Below are positions 55,149-64,000 of a stretch of DNA of 64,000 nt, piece by piece. The stretch is taken from assembly GCA_964372115.1 (NCBI GenBank), contig CAYJPN010000005.1, positions 124,001 through 188,000 on the forward strand. The letters run 5' to 3'. The notes under the pieces are model-generated. The model searched no databases and was not told the origin of the DNA. It saw nothing but the letters and a program-made list of their open reading frames with translations. The translations under genes and the position numbers were made by a program. Source of the stretch: CG2-30-36-16 sp964372115. Its GTDB lineage: Bacteria > Bacteroidota > Ignavibacteria > Ignavibacteriales > Ignavibacteriaceae. Position 1 is the stretch's first letter, and every line of letters starts with the position of its first letter.

Positions 55149-57052
55149 TTTAGTAATAACATTTTTTTTGTTTCAACTCTGCCGCCGGTTTGAAGACGAT
55201 AAAAATAAATTCCACTTGGCAGCGATGAGCTTCTTTCCATCCCTTGCTGCGGAAACTCAACTTCGTAAGTCCCTGGAGTAAGTTCTTTGTCAATAAGTGT
55301 GGTTATTTCCCGCCCGAGTAAGTCGTAGATTTTTAGAGTGGTATATCGTAGTGCCGGGGCATGCCCCGTCTTTACGATTGGTATCTGAAATTTAATTTTA
55401 GTTACAGGGTTAAAGGGATTTGGGTAATTTTGATACAAATGAAAATTCTCGACTATTTTCAATTCATCTGTAACAGAGGTTGTAGTATCACGCACAAATC
55501 CAATCGAGTCAAGCATTGATTGAATTTCGGGATTCGCCATAAATTTATCCCAGAGCAAACCGCTTCTATAGTTTTCAATCATATCGATGATCGGTCCTTG
55601 ATCAATAGCAATATAACTTGACGCATACCAGTTTTGATCGAGATTAAAAGCGTCTTTAAAACCATATTCACCCCAAAGACCTAAATAATAATTTCTATAG
55701 AAATTTTTAAGGGCTTCTATTGATTCTGCAGGTGTATAAGGCATGGAAGATAACGCAGCAGTAGGCGCTATTGTACCATTATCGTTTGAATAAGGTTGAT
55801 GTGCAAGATAACCCCATGGGTTATCACTTGCTGTTAATCCCCATGTGCTGTCATTATAGCCTGCATGACTGAGTGGATTTGCAATGCAGTACGCACGGTT
55901 GATTAAAGTATGGTGTTTGTTGTTTTCAAAATAATTGCAGTAGTTATCATGCTTGTTTCGCGGATCGAATCCAAGGAAAGAATAATGCGCAAAGAAGAGC
56001 GGTCCGCCGTATGAATTGCCGACCCATAGTTTATAACCGTAATAAGTTTGATTTAAGAAATATGACGATGAACTCGCCCATCCGTCATAATAAAGATTTG
56101 CAGGGATCGAATGAGTCGGAGAAGCAATTGCGAGAAGATACGTAATCATAGTTTCATTGTAACCAACAAGTTTAAAATTCATCTGCCAGTTGTAATTTGG
56201 CGACCAATGCCAGTAAAGATAATTGCTATACTGTGAACGCCGGTACCAGTCCCACTCAACTGACTCCCATATTTGAGTTATTAAATTTCGAATTTCAATT
56301 TCGGTACTTTCCGCTGTATCAAAATATTGCCGGGCAGCAAGCAGACCCTGTATCATGAATGCTGTTTCTACAAGATCGCCGCCGTCATCATACTGGCTGA
56401 ATGGAATAACCTGACCGGAAGTTCCATTCATCCAGTGAGGGAAAGCGCCGTGAAATCTGTCAGCCTTTGTTGACAGGAAATTCAAAATCTTTAACATTCT
56501 GTTTGCGGCGGCTTCCCTGCTTACAAAACCTCTTTCAACACCTACAAGCAATGCCATAACTCCAAAACCGGAACCGCCGGTTGTAACAATTTCACCCGAA
56601 CCGATACGTTCTCTTATCAAACCGGAAACCGGATGTGCATAATCCCAAAAGTATCTGAATGTTCCTCTCTGTGCCATATCAAGAAATTCTTCGTCCGTCA
56701 TTGCGTGTGTTACAGCCGAGACGCTGTCGCTCAATGGTGATTCGTTGCCGTTATTATCGTACGCACTAACTTTGAGACTTTGAGTATTACCCAGCCCGAG
56801 ATTGTTCAATGATAAATAACTTTTGTCTTTAGATATGTTTGTGTAAAAATAGAACTGCCCCGATACTCTTCTGTAAACTTTATAGCCGGCTAAGTCTGCT
56901 TCATCATTATTCCACCAGGTTAAATCGATATGTCTTTCGTAACCGAACGCTTGAATATGTGCAGGCGTTGCGGGAGGAATAGTATCCGTCTGCGAAAAAG
57001 AAATTGAATTTACAATTAATAAAAATTCTATAGTACTTAATATTTTCATCAT
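55145..57052 (-). CDS. Secreted glycoamylase-like hydrolase (GH144-type) with FN3 and T9SS domains
   Basis: 635 aa. A signal peptide (to about residue 20) and one FN3 module (20-115) precede an (alpha/alpha)-type catalytic domain of the glycoamylase family (about 115-525): RGTFRYFWDYAHPVSGLIRER, GGSGFGVMALLVGVERGF, FPHWMNG, YDDGGDLVETAFMIQGL and DQGPIIDMIENYRSGLLW. Characterised members of this group include beta-1,2-glucanases (GH144), which supports beta-1,2-glucan as a possible substrate. A T9SS sorting domain (NYPNPFNPVTKIKFQIP, KKMLLLK) ends the protein. It is coupled to the ABC transporter genes downstream. Confidence 0.88.
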   Translation of the reverse strand: MMKILSTIEFLLIVNSISFSQTDTIPPATPAHIQAFGYERHIDLTWWNNDEADLAGYKVYRRVSGQFYFYTNISKDKSYLSLNNLGLGNTQSLKVSAYDNNGNESPLSDSVSAVTHAMTDEEFLDMAQRGTFRYFWDYAHPVSGLIRERIGSGEIVTTGGSGFGVMALLVGVERGFVSREAAANRMLKILNFLSTKADRFHGAFPHWMNGTSGQVIPFSQYDDGGDLVETAFMIQGLLAARQYFDTAESTEIEIRNLITQIWESVEWDWYRRSQYSNYLYWHWSPNYNWQMNFKLVGYNETMITYLLAIASPTHSIPANLYYDGWASSSSYFLNQTYYGYKLWVGNSYGGPLFFAHYSFLGFDPRNKHDNYCNYFENNKHHTLINRAYCIANPLSHAGYNDSTWGLTASDNPWGYLAHQPYSNDNGTIAPTAALSSMPYTPAESIEALKNFYRNYYLGLWGEYGFKDAFNLDQNWYASSYIAIDQGPIIDMIENYRSGLLWDKFMANPEIQSMLDSIGFVRDTTTSVTDELKIVENFHLYQNYPNPFNPVTKIKFQIPIVKTGHAPALRYTTLKIYDLLGREITTLIDKELTPGTYEVEFPQQGMERSSSLPSGIYFYRLQTGGRVETKKMLLLK

Positions 57053-57092
57053 CTAACCTTGCCTTTACTACATTAACTTTCGACTGATATTA

Positions 57093-59174
57093 TTATTCAA
57101 CCGAATTATCAATAACAATATCGAAGTCATTTTGAGAGAGAACTCCATTTTTATCATCCAATAGTTTCACCATAATCTTATAAGTTCCGGGGTATATTTT
57201 TTGCGGTAGAATAAACGGGTAACTCTCCCAAAAATATTTTTTAACTGAATTTGGTTCAATTATGTCTATATCCATAGTACCCAGAAGTTTTTTGCGAATT
57301 AATAATTTTACTTTACAATTACTAAATTTTTTATGAAGATCGTTAATGATCCATAAATCGATCATCAACTTCTGCCCGGCAAAATATGTATCGCGCATTA
57401 CTTTAACCGATACATACAATGGCTGCATTGATTTTTGAAGGGCATAGTAACCCGGCTTTTTGCGTTCATAAAAATCTACAACCGACCAGGAGACTGATTC
57501 CCAGCAGTCTATAAACATAAACTGAAAGATGCCACTTACCTTATTAAATTTTTCGCGTCTGTAAAAATCAACAGCCGTGCGGATATAGTCAGCCTGGTAT
57601 TGTTGTGAATTATTAATAAAATCACAAACTGTTTCTCCCCGCTCTATTTTAGCAATATGAAAAGTTTGTTCGTACTGAAAATTATGATATTTCCATTTTC
57701 CCCAAATCGGCTCATTAATTTCTTCGTCGTTCATAATTTTTTTTAAGGATGATAACGCCGGGAGAGCCTGCGCGCCAAACTCTGTTACAATTGGGCCCAT
57801 CGGGCAAGCGGCAAAATGTTCTTTGTTTCCCCAGTACCAGCCGTCATAAGGGTGCTCTTCATAATTCGACGCCAGCCTGACTATCCTTGAATTATCAATC
57901 GATAAAACAGCATCGTATAAAAACGGATCAAGCGTTTTTATTTGTTCCCCTGGTTCATTATGGCAGCACCAGAAAGCGATTGATGGATGATTAAAATTCA
58001 GTTTAACCATATCGCTAATTTGCTTTGATGCATTCTCGATAAATTCGGGAGATTCATCATAAGTCCATTGAAGTGCAAAATCCTGCCACACAAGAATTCC
58101 CGCACGGTCGCATCTATCGTAATATTCTTTTCTGTTTACATGCGCATGCATCCGGATAATATTTAGATTAGCTTCCCTAATCATCTTTACCTGGCGCTCG
58201 ATTTTTTTTTCAGTAAGCCGTGACAAAAACTGCTCAGGGATTACATTCGTCCCTCTTAAAAATAATTTTTTACCGTTTAAGTAAAATACTTTTTGATCAT
58301 CGAGGCTCACTTCTCTGATTCCAAATGACTCTTCCGTGAAAGGAATAGATTCTCCTTCAAAATTTATTTGATAAAGATTTGGTCCCCCCAAATCCCACGT
58401 CCACCAGAGTTTTGGGTTTTCAACCTCAACCACAAAGCTAAATGATTTAGTTACACTATCGAGATAAACCTCTTTTTGATATTTTAATATTTTGCCTTCC
58501 GGGGATTTAAGCTCGATATTAACAATATTAGTTTCCGGCTCAATTAGATTTGTGATAAAATCAGCAATAACTTTTATCAGCGCTTTTGAGTTATCTTCAT
58601 TCAGCCTTGACTGAATACGAAGGTTAGTAATGTAACTACTCTTAACAGCAATCAGGTTAATATCATTCCAGATACCGCCGGTATTTTTATCCTGTCCGCG
58701 TTCTAAATCCCATCCTCCGGGTCGGCAGTCGTGATGATTAAAAATTCCTTTAATTAATTTTTTCTTTAAAGGCCAAACTTTCCCCGGTTCTTCAAAAGGA
58801 GAAGTTACTCTAACAAATAAATGATTAGTTTTTGCGCCGCTGAGTGTTTCGCTGACATCAATATAGAATTTTTGGAAATACCCTTCGTGGTGACCGATAA
58901 ATTTACCGTTTAGATAAACGTCAGCAAAATAATCCACTCCATTGAACTCAAGAAGAAAAAGCTTATCATCTTTACGATGGAATGATAATGTTTTATAAAA
59001 CCAGACACTGCCGCTAAAATTGCTTAGTCCCTCAAGTTCCCAGTTAGACGGGATATTAGTCTTCGGACAAGTTTTATTTAAAAATTTATCCTCAACTTCT
59101 TCAAACGAGAAACTACTTTTAGGATCAGTAATAAAAGTCCATTTACCATTTAATGATAATGTTCTGGCTTTCAC
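57093..59174 (-). CDS. Glycoside hydrolase family 2 enzyme
   Basis: 693 aa; GTG start at 59174 with AGGAAT. An N-terminal jelly-roll sugar-binding domain (about 1-165: LNGKWTF, VWFYKTL, VYLNGKFIGHHEGYF) is followed by an Ig-like domain and a TIM barrel. The acid/base is Glu407 in CHNEPGEQ and the nucleophile Glu465 in VTEFGAQAL. No signal peptide is seen, so it probably works in the cytoplasm on imported oligosaccharides. GH2 specificities include beta-galactosidase, beta-mannosidase, beta-glucuronidase and some beta-glucosidases. The context favours a beta-glucoside, but this is uncertain. Confidence 0.9.
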   Translation of the reverse strand: MKARTLSLNGKWTFITDPKSSFSFEEVEDKFLNKTCPKTNIPSNWELEGLSNFSGSVWFYKTLSFHRKDDKLFLLEFNGVDYFADVYLNGKFIGHHEGYFQKFYIDVSETLSGAKTNHLFVRVTSPFEEPGKVWPLKKKLIKGIFNHHDCRPGGWDLERGQDKNTGGIWNDINLIAVKSSYITNLRIQSRLNEDNSKALIKVIADFITNLIEPETNIVNIELKSPEGKILKYQKEVYLDSVTKSFSFVVEVENPKLWWTWDLGGPNLYQINFEGESIPFTEESFGIREVSLDDQKVFYLNGKKLFLRGTNVIPEQFLSRLTEKKIERQVKMIREANLNIIRMHAHVNRKEYYDRCDRAGILVWQDFALQWTYDESPEFIENASKQISDMVKLNFNHPSIAFWCCHNEPGEQIKTLDPFLYDAVLSIDNSRIVRLASNYEEHPYDGWYWGNKEHFAACPMGPIVTEFGAQALPALSSLKKIMNDEEINEPIWGKWKYHNFQYEQTFHIAKIERGETVCDFINNSQQYQADYIRTAVDFYRREKFNKVSGIFQFMFIDCWESVSWSVVDFYERKKPGYYALQKSMQPLYVSVKVMRDTYFAGQKLMIDLWIINDLHKKFSNCKVKLLIRKKLLGTMDIDIIEPNSVKKYFWESYPFILPQKIYPGTYKIMVKLLDDKNGVLSQNDFDIVIDNSVE

Positions 59175-59178
59175 TTTT

Positions 59179-59916
59179 TTATTCCTGCTTTTTATTCAGT
59201 GAATGTGATAGTAACCATTTATAAAATTCTTCGTTGTTGTAAGTTGCTGTCCATGAGTTGTGGTTTGCATCAGGATAAACAGTAAGCTTTACTTCTTTTG
59301 CGCCGCAGCCCTGCAGCACATTAACAACATCTTCAGCTTTTTGTACCGGCACCACATCATCCTTAGCGCCGTGAAAAACCCACGCCGGCACATCTTTAAT
59401 ATTGCAGATTCCATAAGTATCGTGCCAGCCGCACACTGGGGCAATTGCAGCAAACCGCGCCGGCTCTGCCATTGCAAGCGCCCATGTACCCTGACCGCCC
59501 ATGCTTAGGCCTGTAACATAAACATGGTTTGAGTCAACTCTATAATTTGCTTCAATATCATCGAGAAGCGCTGATAGTCCAAGTGTAACAGATGTCCATC
59601 TTTGATCTTCGAGACATTGAGGAGAAACAAGAATAAATGGAAATTCTTTTCCCTGCGAAACAAGAAGCGGAGGACCGTTTCTTTTTACTGCTTCGATATC
59701 TGTTCCTCTTTCTCCGGAACCGTGTAAAAATAAAACAAGCGGATATTTTTTGTTATTGTTCGAATAATTTTCCGGAAGATAAATTAAATACTGCATTTTA
59801 ACTTTAACTTTTACCTCCTTGTCGAGCATAAACACTTTCTGTTTAGTTTTGTTTTCTTGAGAAAAAGCCGTAAACACAAATAAGAATACCATTAATGTTG
59901 ATAGTAAGAATTTCAT
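59179..59916 (-). CDS. Secreted alpha/beta-hydrolase (carboxylesterase)
   Basis: 245 aa with a signal peptide (cleaved near AFSQ). The fold shows LVLFLHGSGERGTD (oxyanion strand), the nucleophile elbow GLSMGGQGTW with Ser, a VPAWVFHGAKDDVVP segment with the Asp, and PDANHNSW with the catalytic His. It belongs to the phospholipase/carboxylesterase-like group often found beside glycoside hydrolases, where such enzymes remove acyl decorations. It precedes the GH2 gene by 4 bp, so both are co-transcribed. Confidence 0.9.
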   Translation of the reverse strand: MKFLLSTLMVFLFVFTAFSQENKTKQKVFMLDKEVKVKVKMQYLIYLPENYSNNNKKYPLVLFLHGSGERGTDIEAVKRNGPPLLVSQGKEFPFILVSPQCLEDQRWTSVTLGLSALLDDIEANYRVDSNHVYVTGLSMGGQGTWALAMAEPARFAAIAPVCGWHDTYGICNIKDVPAWVFHGAKDDVVPVQKAEDVVNVLQGCGAKEVKLTVYPDANHNSWTATYNNEEFYKWLLSHSLNKKQE

Positions 59917-59978
59917 TTGTTCCTATAACTATTTAATTAATAAAAAACTTTTCCACTGAAATAATAATCTTAACAATT

Positions 59979-62900
59979 TTAATATAATATTGTAACTTTT
60001 GCGGGAAACTGATTAATTGTAATTGAATTATTAGTAAACAATTTGCTTTCAGTTCCATTAATAAAAACTTTAAGAGGCATTTTGGACGAATTAAAATTTT
60101 TAAGAATAATATTTCCGGCAGGAAGATTTAATTCACCGTACAAATTGAGTGAATAATGATCATCGCTTTTTATAATATTATATGAAAGCTCGCCGTAATA
60201 AGTTGGAAGATGTTCTATCGACATACCGCCGGATGCGTTTATCCAATCTTCGTATAAGGCAGCGCCAATTACTAAAGATGTATCATAATCGTTTTCGTAA
60301 ACGAACATCGCCCGTACTGCGTTGATAAAATCGGAGCCCACCCAGGTATGCGGCATATCGCCAATGTAGCCGGGATATTTTTCATCACGCCAAACAACTT
60401 CTGCCCAGGCATTCCAGCCATACGGGCGCTGGGCTTTCAAAAAGTATTCAATTAAATTATGCGCACGTTCCGGTTCGTTAAGAAAAATAAACGAACCGAT
60501 AATGCGCACTTCATAAGGCGTATAATTTACCCAATCGGTTTTACCATTTCGCCGATTGCTGAAATAGTTGTAATAACGATTAAAAGTATTGCTTAACTGC
60601 GGCTCCGGCAAATTAGGAAGTTCATTAACCGGATAAATAGCAATGGTTGTAGATGTTGCATCAAAGTCACCAAGTTCTGCACATCCCGGGATGTAATCGA
60701 TATCTTTTATTTTGATTGCAAGTTTTAATGAGTTGTACAAGTTCTCCCTAAAACTATCGCGTATCGATTTGAACCGCAGATATTCTTTTTCATCCTTTAG
60801 TATCGCTTCAATATCAACTGCGTCTTTTAATCCGCGAAGTGTAAAAAAATCGTCCCAGTAAGAGTGCATTGGCTTTGCTGAGTAACCTTCGTGACTGATG
60901 GATTCAGGCATCAAACCGTAGAATGGTCTAAGACTGTCGCTCCCGTTTTTTATATCTTCTATCAATGTCTCAGCGATCATCGATTGAATATAATCCACAG
61001 TCTTTATCACCTTTAAGTTGTTGTTCGCAAGAAAGCTTGAGTCGTGAGTAAAGTTATAAAACTGTTTGATTAAAAATAGGTATTCTCCATGACTATCATT
61101 TTCAGGAACAGGATCGGGACCGCGCGAATCTACCACGCATGGAATTTTTCCGTTTTCAAACTGGTTTGCCGAATACCAATCAATAAAGTCTCGAACTTCA
61201 TCAACAATGCCTGATTTTAAAAGTGCGGAAGAAGTTAAAGAACCGTCTCTTATCCAGCTTCGTTCATAAGAGCGGGAGCCCGGCTGAATACCGGCGTTAT
61301 CTCTATTTATAAGTATATAAGCTAGATTAGACCTGTAAGTATCAGCTATTTTTTTTCCGCTGATAGGAAGATTAAATTTTATGTAATTTAATTTATCCTG
61401 CCAGAATTGCTTCGTCTGCGCAAATAAGTTTTTAAATGCTTGGCTGTTACTTTTATCATCTGAAAATATCAAGTTCTCCGGTACCTCTTTATAAAACGGC
61501 ACGGCAAGCAAAATTTCTTTTTTCTCGCCAGGTTTTAAATCAAAATTGTAACACAATACTCCGGAAGCAAGTTTTTGTTTGTCTTCAACACTCTTTGCAG
61601 AGGGCATTTCACCTTTTGCTAATAATTCGGCTGTGTTCGCTTCATCAAAATATAGCACTCCGGCAGATGAATATTTAGTTAAAGGAATTAAATATTTATC
61701 GTCATCAACTTTTATTAATGAATCTGATATATTTATTGATGAAATACTTGAGACGCCGCCCCGCAGATTAAGCCATTGATAGTAAGGATTAACCTGAAAT
61801 GGACGAAGCAGCAGAAACAATTTTCCCGAAATAGAAACTTTATTTTGGTTTTCAATTATGTATGAATTAAATAGAGTTGAGTTTTTATTCGCTTCCCCTG
61901 CTGCAAACGATTTTATTTTTAAATTTATCTTATCCTTTTCCCACTTTACCTCGGGCATGGGCAGGTAATCGTCTTCCAGCGACTGAGACTTATTTACATC
62001 GTTCCAGGTAATCAACTTATTTTTTAGATATAACATCGGTTCAATCGAAAACCGATTTTTATCAACTTCAATTGTTCCGTCTTCATTTATCAACGCTTCT
62101 TTTACATCCGAATTTACACCGATGACCGTCCAGTGAGATGCCTCTTCATAAAAATAACGGGGGAAATATCCACGGGGATATTCTTTTGCCATATTGATAA
62201 AAAATTTGTTTAGCTCCTCCGAATAACCCGGTTCGAGAATTTTTAATTCGTTTATCCCTATTTCCCTCGCGCTGTTGCTGGTCATTACAATCTGTGCAAA
62301 CTTTGCTTCAGCATCCTTTAATCTTATATAACTTCTGCCTCCATTAATTTTTTCAACTGAGTAAACATTCTCCCAGTTTGTTTTATCATCGGATAAAAAG
62401 AATTTATAACCATCCGGATACCATTTTTTGTCCCAATCAATTATAAATCCGCCGAATTCTCTCGGCTGTTTAAAATCTATAAATATTGTATCTGATTTTG
62501 ATTTTTTACTCAACCACGTTGTTGTATTGCTGCCATCACTGATATTTTTTAGTGAGTATTTGCCGCTCTTTTGACTTGAGGCTGTAAACTGTGGTTGCGC
62601 GGCAGGAGTCTTTTCGGCGGGCAGTTCTTCAAACTGTAAATCATCAAACTCCACCCATCCTTTTCCACCGTTATAAGAAGCAATTGTAAATTCGATGCGT
62701 GAGATATTTTCTAAAGATTTCTCAGTAGTTGGTCCCCACGCAAATTTAATATGTCTTTTTTTCACCGTAAATTTTTTCCAATCAACCGGAAATTCAAAAT
62801 TACGATTGTTCATCCACCAGACGTTCTCACCGGTGCTGTCGAGAAATTTTACTTCAAGATTGTTGTGCGGCGAATTAGCTCTTAAATAAAAAATGAATTT

Positions 62901-63158
62901 AAAGTTTTCAGGTAACTTGATAGAAACGGCTTTTTGTATTCCACCGTAACCGGTTCCTTTTGTAAAATCATAGGTAAGACGTATTGCATTACCATTTCTT
63001 CCGGAAACTTTTTCAATAGAAACATTAACACCATCGGCTTTAAAGATTTTCCAATTTTCAGGCGATTCAAAATCATCCAATAAAACCTTTTGCGCTGATG
63101 CGGTATAAGTAAATAAGAACATCAACACAAAATATTTAATGGAAATAATCTTCTTCAT
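59979..63158 (-). CDS. Secreted multidomain glycan-active protein (CBM, discoidin, (alpha/alpha)6 barrel)
   Basis: 1059 aa from the ATG at 63158, which starts the signal peptide (MKKIISIKYFVLMFLFTYTASAQ); the frame opens 39 bp earlier. Residues 25-185 form a beta-sandwich (LLDDFESPENWK, GGKGWVEFDDLQFEE) like CBM11/CIA30. Residues 190-310 are F5/8 type C (discoidin)-like (WLSKKSKSDTIFIDFKQPREFGGFIIDWD). The region from about 600 to 960 is an (alpha/alpha)6 barrel (RSYERSWIRDGSLTSSALLKSG, HGEYLFLIKQFYN, YGWNAWAEVVW, MPHTWVGSDFINAVRAM), resembling GH15/GH63-type enzymes. The exact family is not clear. It sits 16 bp after the partial glycoamylase-like gene. Confidence 0.8.
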   Translation of the reverse strand: MKKIISIKYFVLMFLFTYTASAQKVLLDDFESPENWKIFKADGVNVSIEKVSGRNGNAIRLTYDFTKGTGYGGIQKAVSIKLPENFKFIFYLRANSPHNNLEVKFLDSTGENVWWMNNRNFEFPVDWKKFTVKKRHIKFAWGPTTEKSLENISRIEFTIASYNGGKGWVEFDDLQFEELPAEKTPAAQPQFTASSQKSGKYSLKNISDGSNTTTWLSKKSKSDTIFIDFKQPREFGGFIIDWDKKWYPDGYKFFLSDDKTNWENVYSVEKINGGRSYIRLKDAEAKFAQIVMTSNSAREIGINELKILEPGYSEELNKFFINMAKEYPRGYFPRYFYEEASHWTVIGVNSDVKEALINEDGTIEVDKNRFSIEPMLYLKNKLITWNDVNKSQSLEDDYLPMPEVKWEKDKINLKIKSFAAGEANKNSTLFNSYIIENQNKVSISGKLFLLLRPFQVNPYYQWLNLRGGVSSISSINISDSLIKVDDDKYLIPLTKYSSAGVLYFDEANTAELLAKGEMPSAKSVEDKQKLASGVLCYNFDLKPGEKKEILLAVPFYKEVPENLIFSDDKSNSQAFKNLFAQTKQFWQDKLNYIKFNLPISGKKIADTYRSNLAYILINRDNAGIQPGSRSYERSWIRDGSLTSSALLKSGIVDEVRDFIDWYSANQFENGKIPCVVDSRGPDPVPENDSHGEYLFLIKQFYNFTHDSSFLANNNLKVIKTVDYIQSMIAETLIEDIKNGSDSLRPFYGLMPESISHEGYSAKPMHSYWDDFFTLRGLKDAVDIEAILKDEKEYLRFKSIRDSFRENLYNSLKLAIKIKDIDYIPGCAELGDFDATSTTIAIYPVNELPNLPEPQLSNTFNRYYNYFSNRRNGKTDWVNYTPYEVRIIGSFIFLNEPERAHNLIEYFLKAQRPYGWNAWAEVVWRDEKYPGYIGDMPHTWVGSDFINAVRAMFVYENDYDTSLVIGAALYEDWINASGGMSIEHLPTYYGELSYNIIKSDDHYSLNLYGELNLPAGNIILKNFNSSKMPLKVFINGTESKLFTNNSITINQFPAKVTILY

Positions 63159-63174
63159 ACTTAATAAAAGTCTG

Positions 63175-64000
63175 CTATTTATTTTGAAGATAATCAAACC
63201 CGAGTACTTTTAAGCCTTTCTGTATTAAAGAATCTTTCATAAAATAATTCCAGACTAATCCGCTTCTCAAGTTTTCTATCATTAACACAATCGGTCCTTC
63301 ATCAATACCAATGTACTCTTTGTTAAACCAGTTCAATGTAGGATTAAATGAATCAAGCATTCCGTAAGTTGACCATAATCCTTTATTGCTGTAAAGTTTG
63401 TTCATATTCATCAAAGCAGGCAGACAAATTTCGGGAGCAAAAACGATAGAACCGCCAGCTGCTGTCGGGGCAATTGTACCGTCATCAAAATAAACTAAAT
63501 CTGGTCCGCTGGTGCCTCTGCCTGCGTAAGTGTAAAATTTTTTCCCATCAAAATTGTAATTCTCTCCTGGTCCGTCGCATGCAGTTATTCCCCAGGTCAG
63601 TGAATCGTACCCAATCCAGCAGTTTGGATTTTCTATTGCATATTTACGCTGTGTATATACCGCATTTCTTGAGTTTTCAAAATAGTCAATCCCTGCTTCT
63701 TTCATATAATCATCGGCGAGTCCTCTAAAATCGATAAACATATGTGAGTATTGATGACCGAACATCGGGGGAAAAATTGCGTGCGCAAAACCGGGGTAAG
63801 GTTCATTCCAGGTATAACTTTTTAGCCATGCAGCATATGATTCATTCGGGTTTTCTAAGTTTCCTCCAGCAGCGAGTATATAAAGAATGATGGCTTCGTT
63901 GTATCCGGTCCATCCCATATCGTGAAATTTTTTGGTTTCCGAATCCCAGCCCATACATATTGAGTTGTTATATTTATTGTTGGTTTTCATCCTAAAAAAA
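63175..64000 (-). CDS. Glycoamylase-like hydrolase, C-terminal part (runs off the window)
   Basis: At least 271 codons, still open at the window edge. The sequence matches the C-terminal half of the glycoamylase domain in the gene at 55.1 kb: GWTGYNEAIILYILAAG, YPGFAHAIFPPMFGHQYSHMFIDFRG, WGITACDGPGE, DGTIAPTAAGGSIVFAPE and IDEGPIVLMIENLRSGLVWNYFM. About 300 residues of catalytic domain plus a signal should lie beyond position 64000, so the ATG at 63990 is probably internal. It has no T9SS domain at its end, unlike its relative. It is the most upstream gene of the glycan-utilisation locus seen here. Confidence 0.85.
   Translation of the reverse strand, partial: FFRMKTNNKYNNSICMGWDSETKKFHDMGWTGYNEAIILYILAAGGNLENPNESYAAWLKSYTWNEPYPGFAHAIFPPMFGHQYSHMFIDFRGLADDYMKEAGIDYFENSRNAVYTQRKYAIENPNCWIGYDSLTWGITACDGPGENYNFDGKKFYTYAGRGTSGPDLVYFDDGTIAPTAAGGSIVFAPEICLPALMNMNKLYSNKGLWSTYGMLDSFNPTLNWFNKEYIGIDEGPIVLMIENLRSGLVWNYFMKDSLIQKGLKVLGFDYLQNK

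Noticed and set aside
1..64000. CRISPR arrays, tRNA and rRNA genes, intact insertion sequences
   Set aside because: No regularly spaced repeat array, no tRNA-like TTCGANNC arm in intergenic space, and no transposase or integrase gene were seen.

Overview
The window reads as a chromosomal segment of a free-living, AT-rich Gram-negative bacterium of the Bacteroidota/Chlorobiota group, most likely Ignavibacteriota. Three secreted proteins end in a type IX secretion (T9SS) sorting domain with the NYPNPFNP signature typical of that lineage. Lipoprotein and Sec signals, an outer-membrane barrel protein and many fibronectin type III (FN3) modules fit the same picture. I see no rRNA, tRNA, CRISPR array or intact insertion sequence. 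Genes are dense and mostly on the minus strand; the block 25.7-34.7 kb is on the plus strand.

Layout. (1) 0.2-3.6 kb: SOS-type genes: dinB, then a lexA-GNAT-DUF72 operon with a palindrome just upstream of lexA. (2) 3.8-19.4 kb: a co-oriented exopolysaccharide locus. It encodes a processive GT2 synthase, a small membrane partner, a membrane-anchored protein with a GATase-like fold and a degenerate NodB deacetylase, a TPR protein with a C-terminal barrel, a KaiC-like ATPase, a secreted GH9 endoglucanase and an FN3 lipoprotein. A multi-PAS hybrid kinase with a damaged ATPase domain lies at one end and a related single receiver at the other. (3) 19.7-24.9 kb: an M16 peptidase pair (one inactive), and an L-Ala-D/L-Glu-type epimerase with a Tat-like signal next to an NlpC/P60 endopeptidase. 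(4) 25.0-25.5 kb: a decayed coding remnant. (5) 25.7-29.0 kb: an SGNH hydrolase, an acyl carrier protein and an MBOAT acyltransferase. After two tandem T9SS FN3 proteins (29.5-34.7 kb) comes a divergent cluster of four paralogous GNAT proteins and a DltA-sized adenylation ligase (34.7-39.5 kb). Together these resemble a Dlt-type envelope acylation pathway. (6) 39.7-48.9 kb: an ion-homeostasis operon: an apparently non-catalytic CPA antiporter homologue, a 1503-residue CPA antiporter fused to a helical region and an AAA-type ATPase, an MscS-type channel, KtrB/TrkH and KtrA/TrkA. (7) 49.2-64 kb: a glycan-utilisation locus: glycoamylase-like enzyme (partial, at the window edge), discoidin/(alpha/alpha)6 hydrolase, esterase, GH2 enzyme, a second glycoamylase-like T9SS protein, a sugar ABC importer (binding protein, two permeases, ATPase) and a parvulin-type chaperone.

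The strongest candidates for undescribed systems are the antiporter-ATPase fusion operon, the Dlt-like pathway with its tandem GNAT array, and the exopolysaccharide locus with several degenerate regulatory or catalytic domains. All functional assignments come from motif reading, without database searches.
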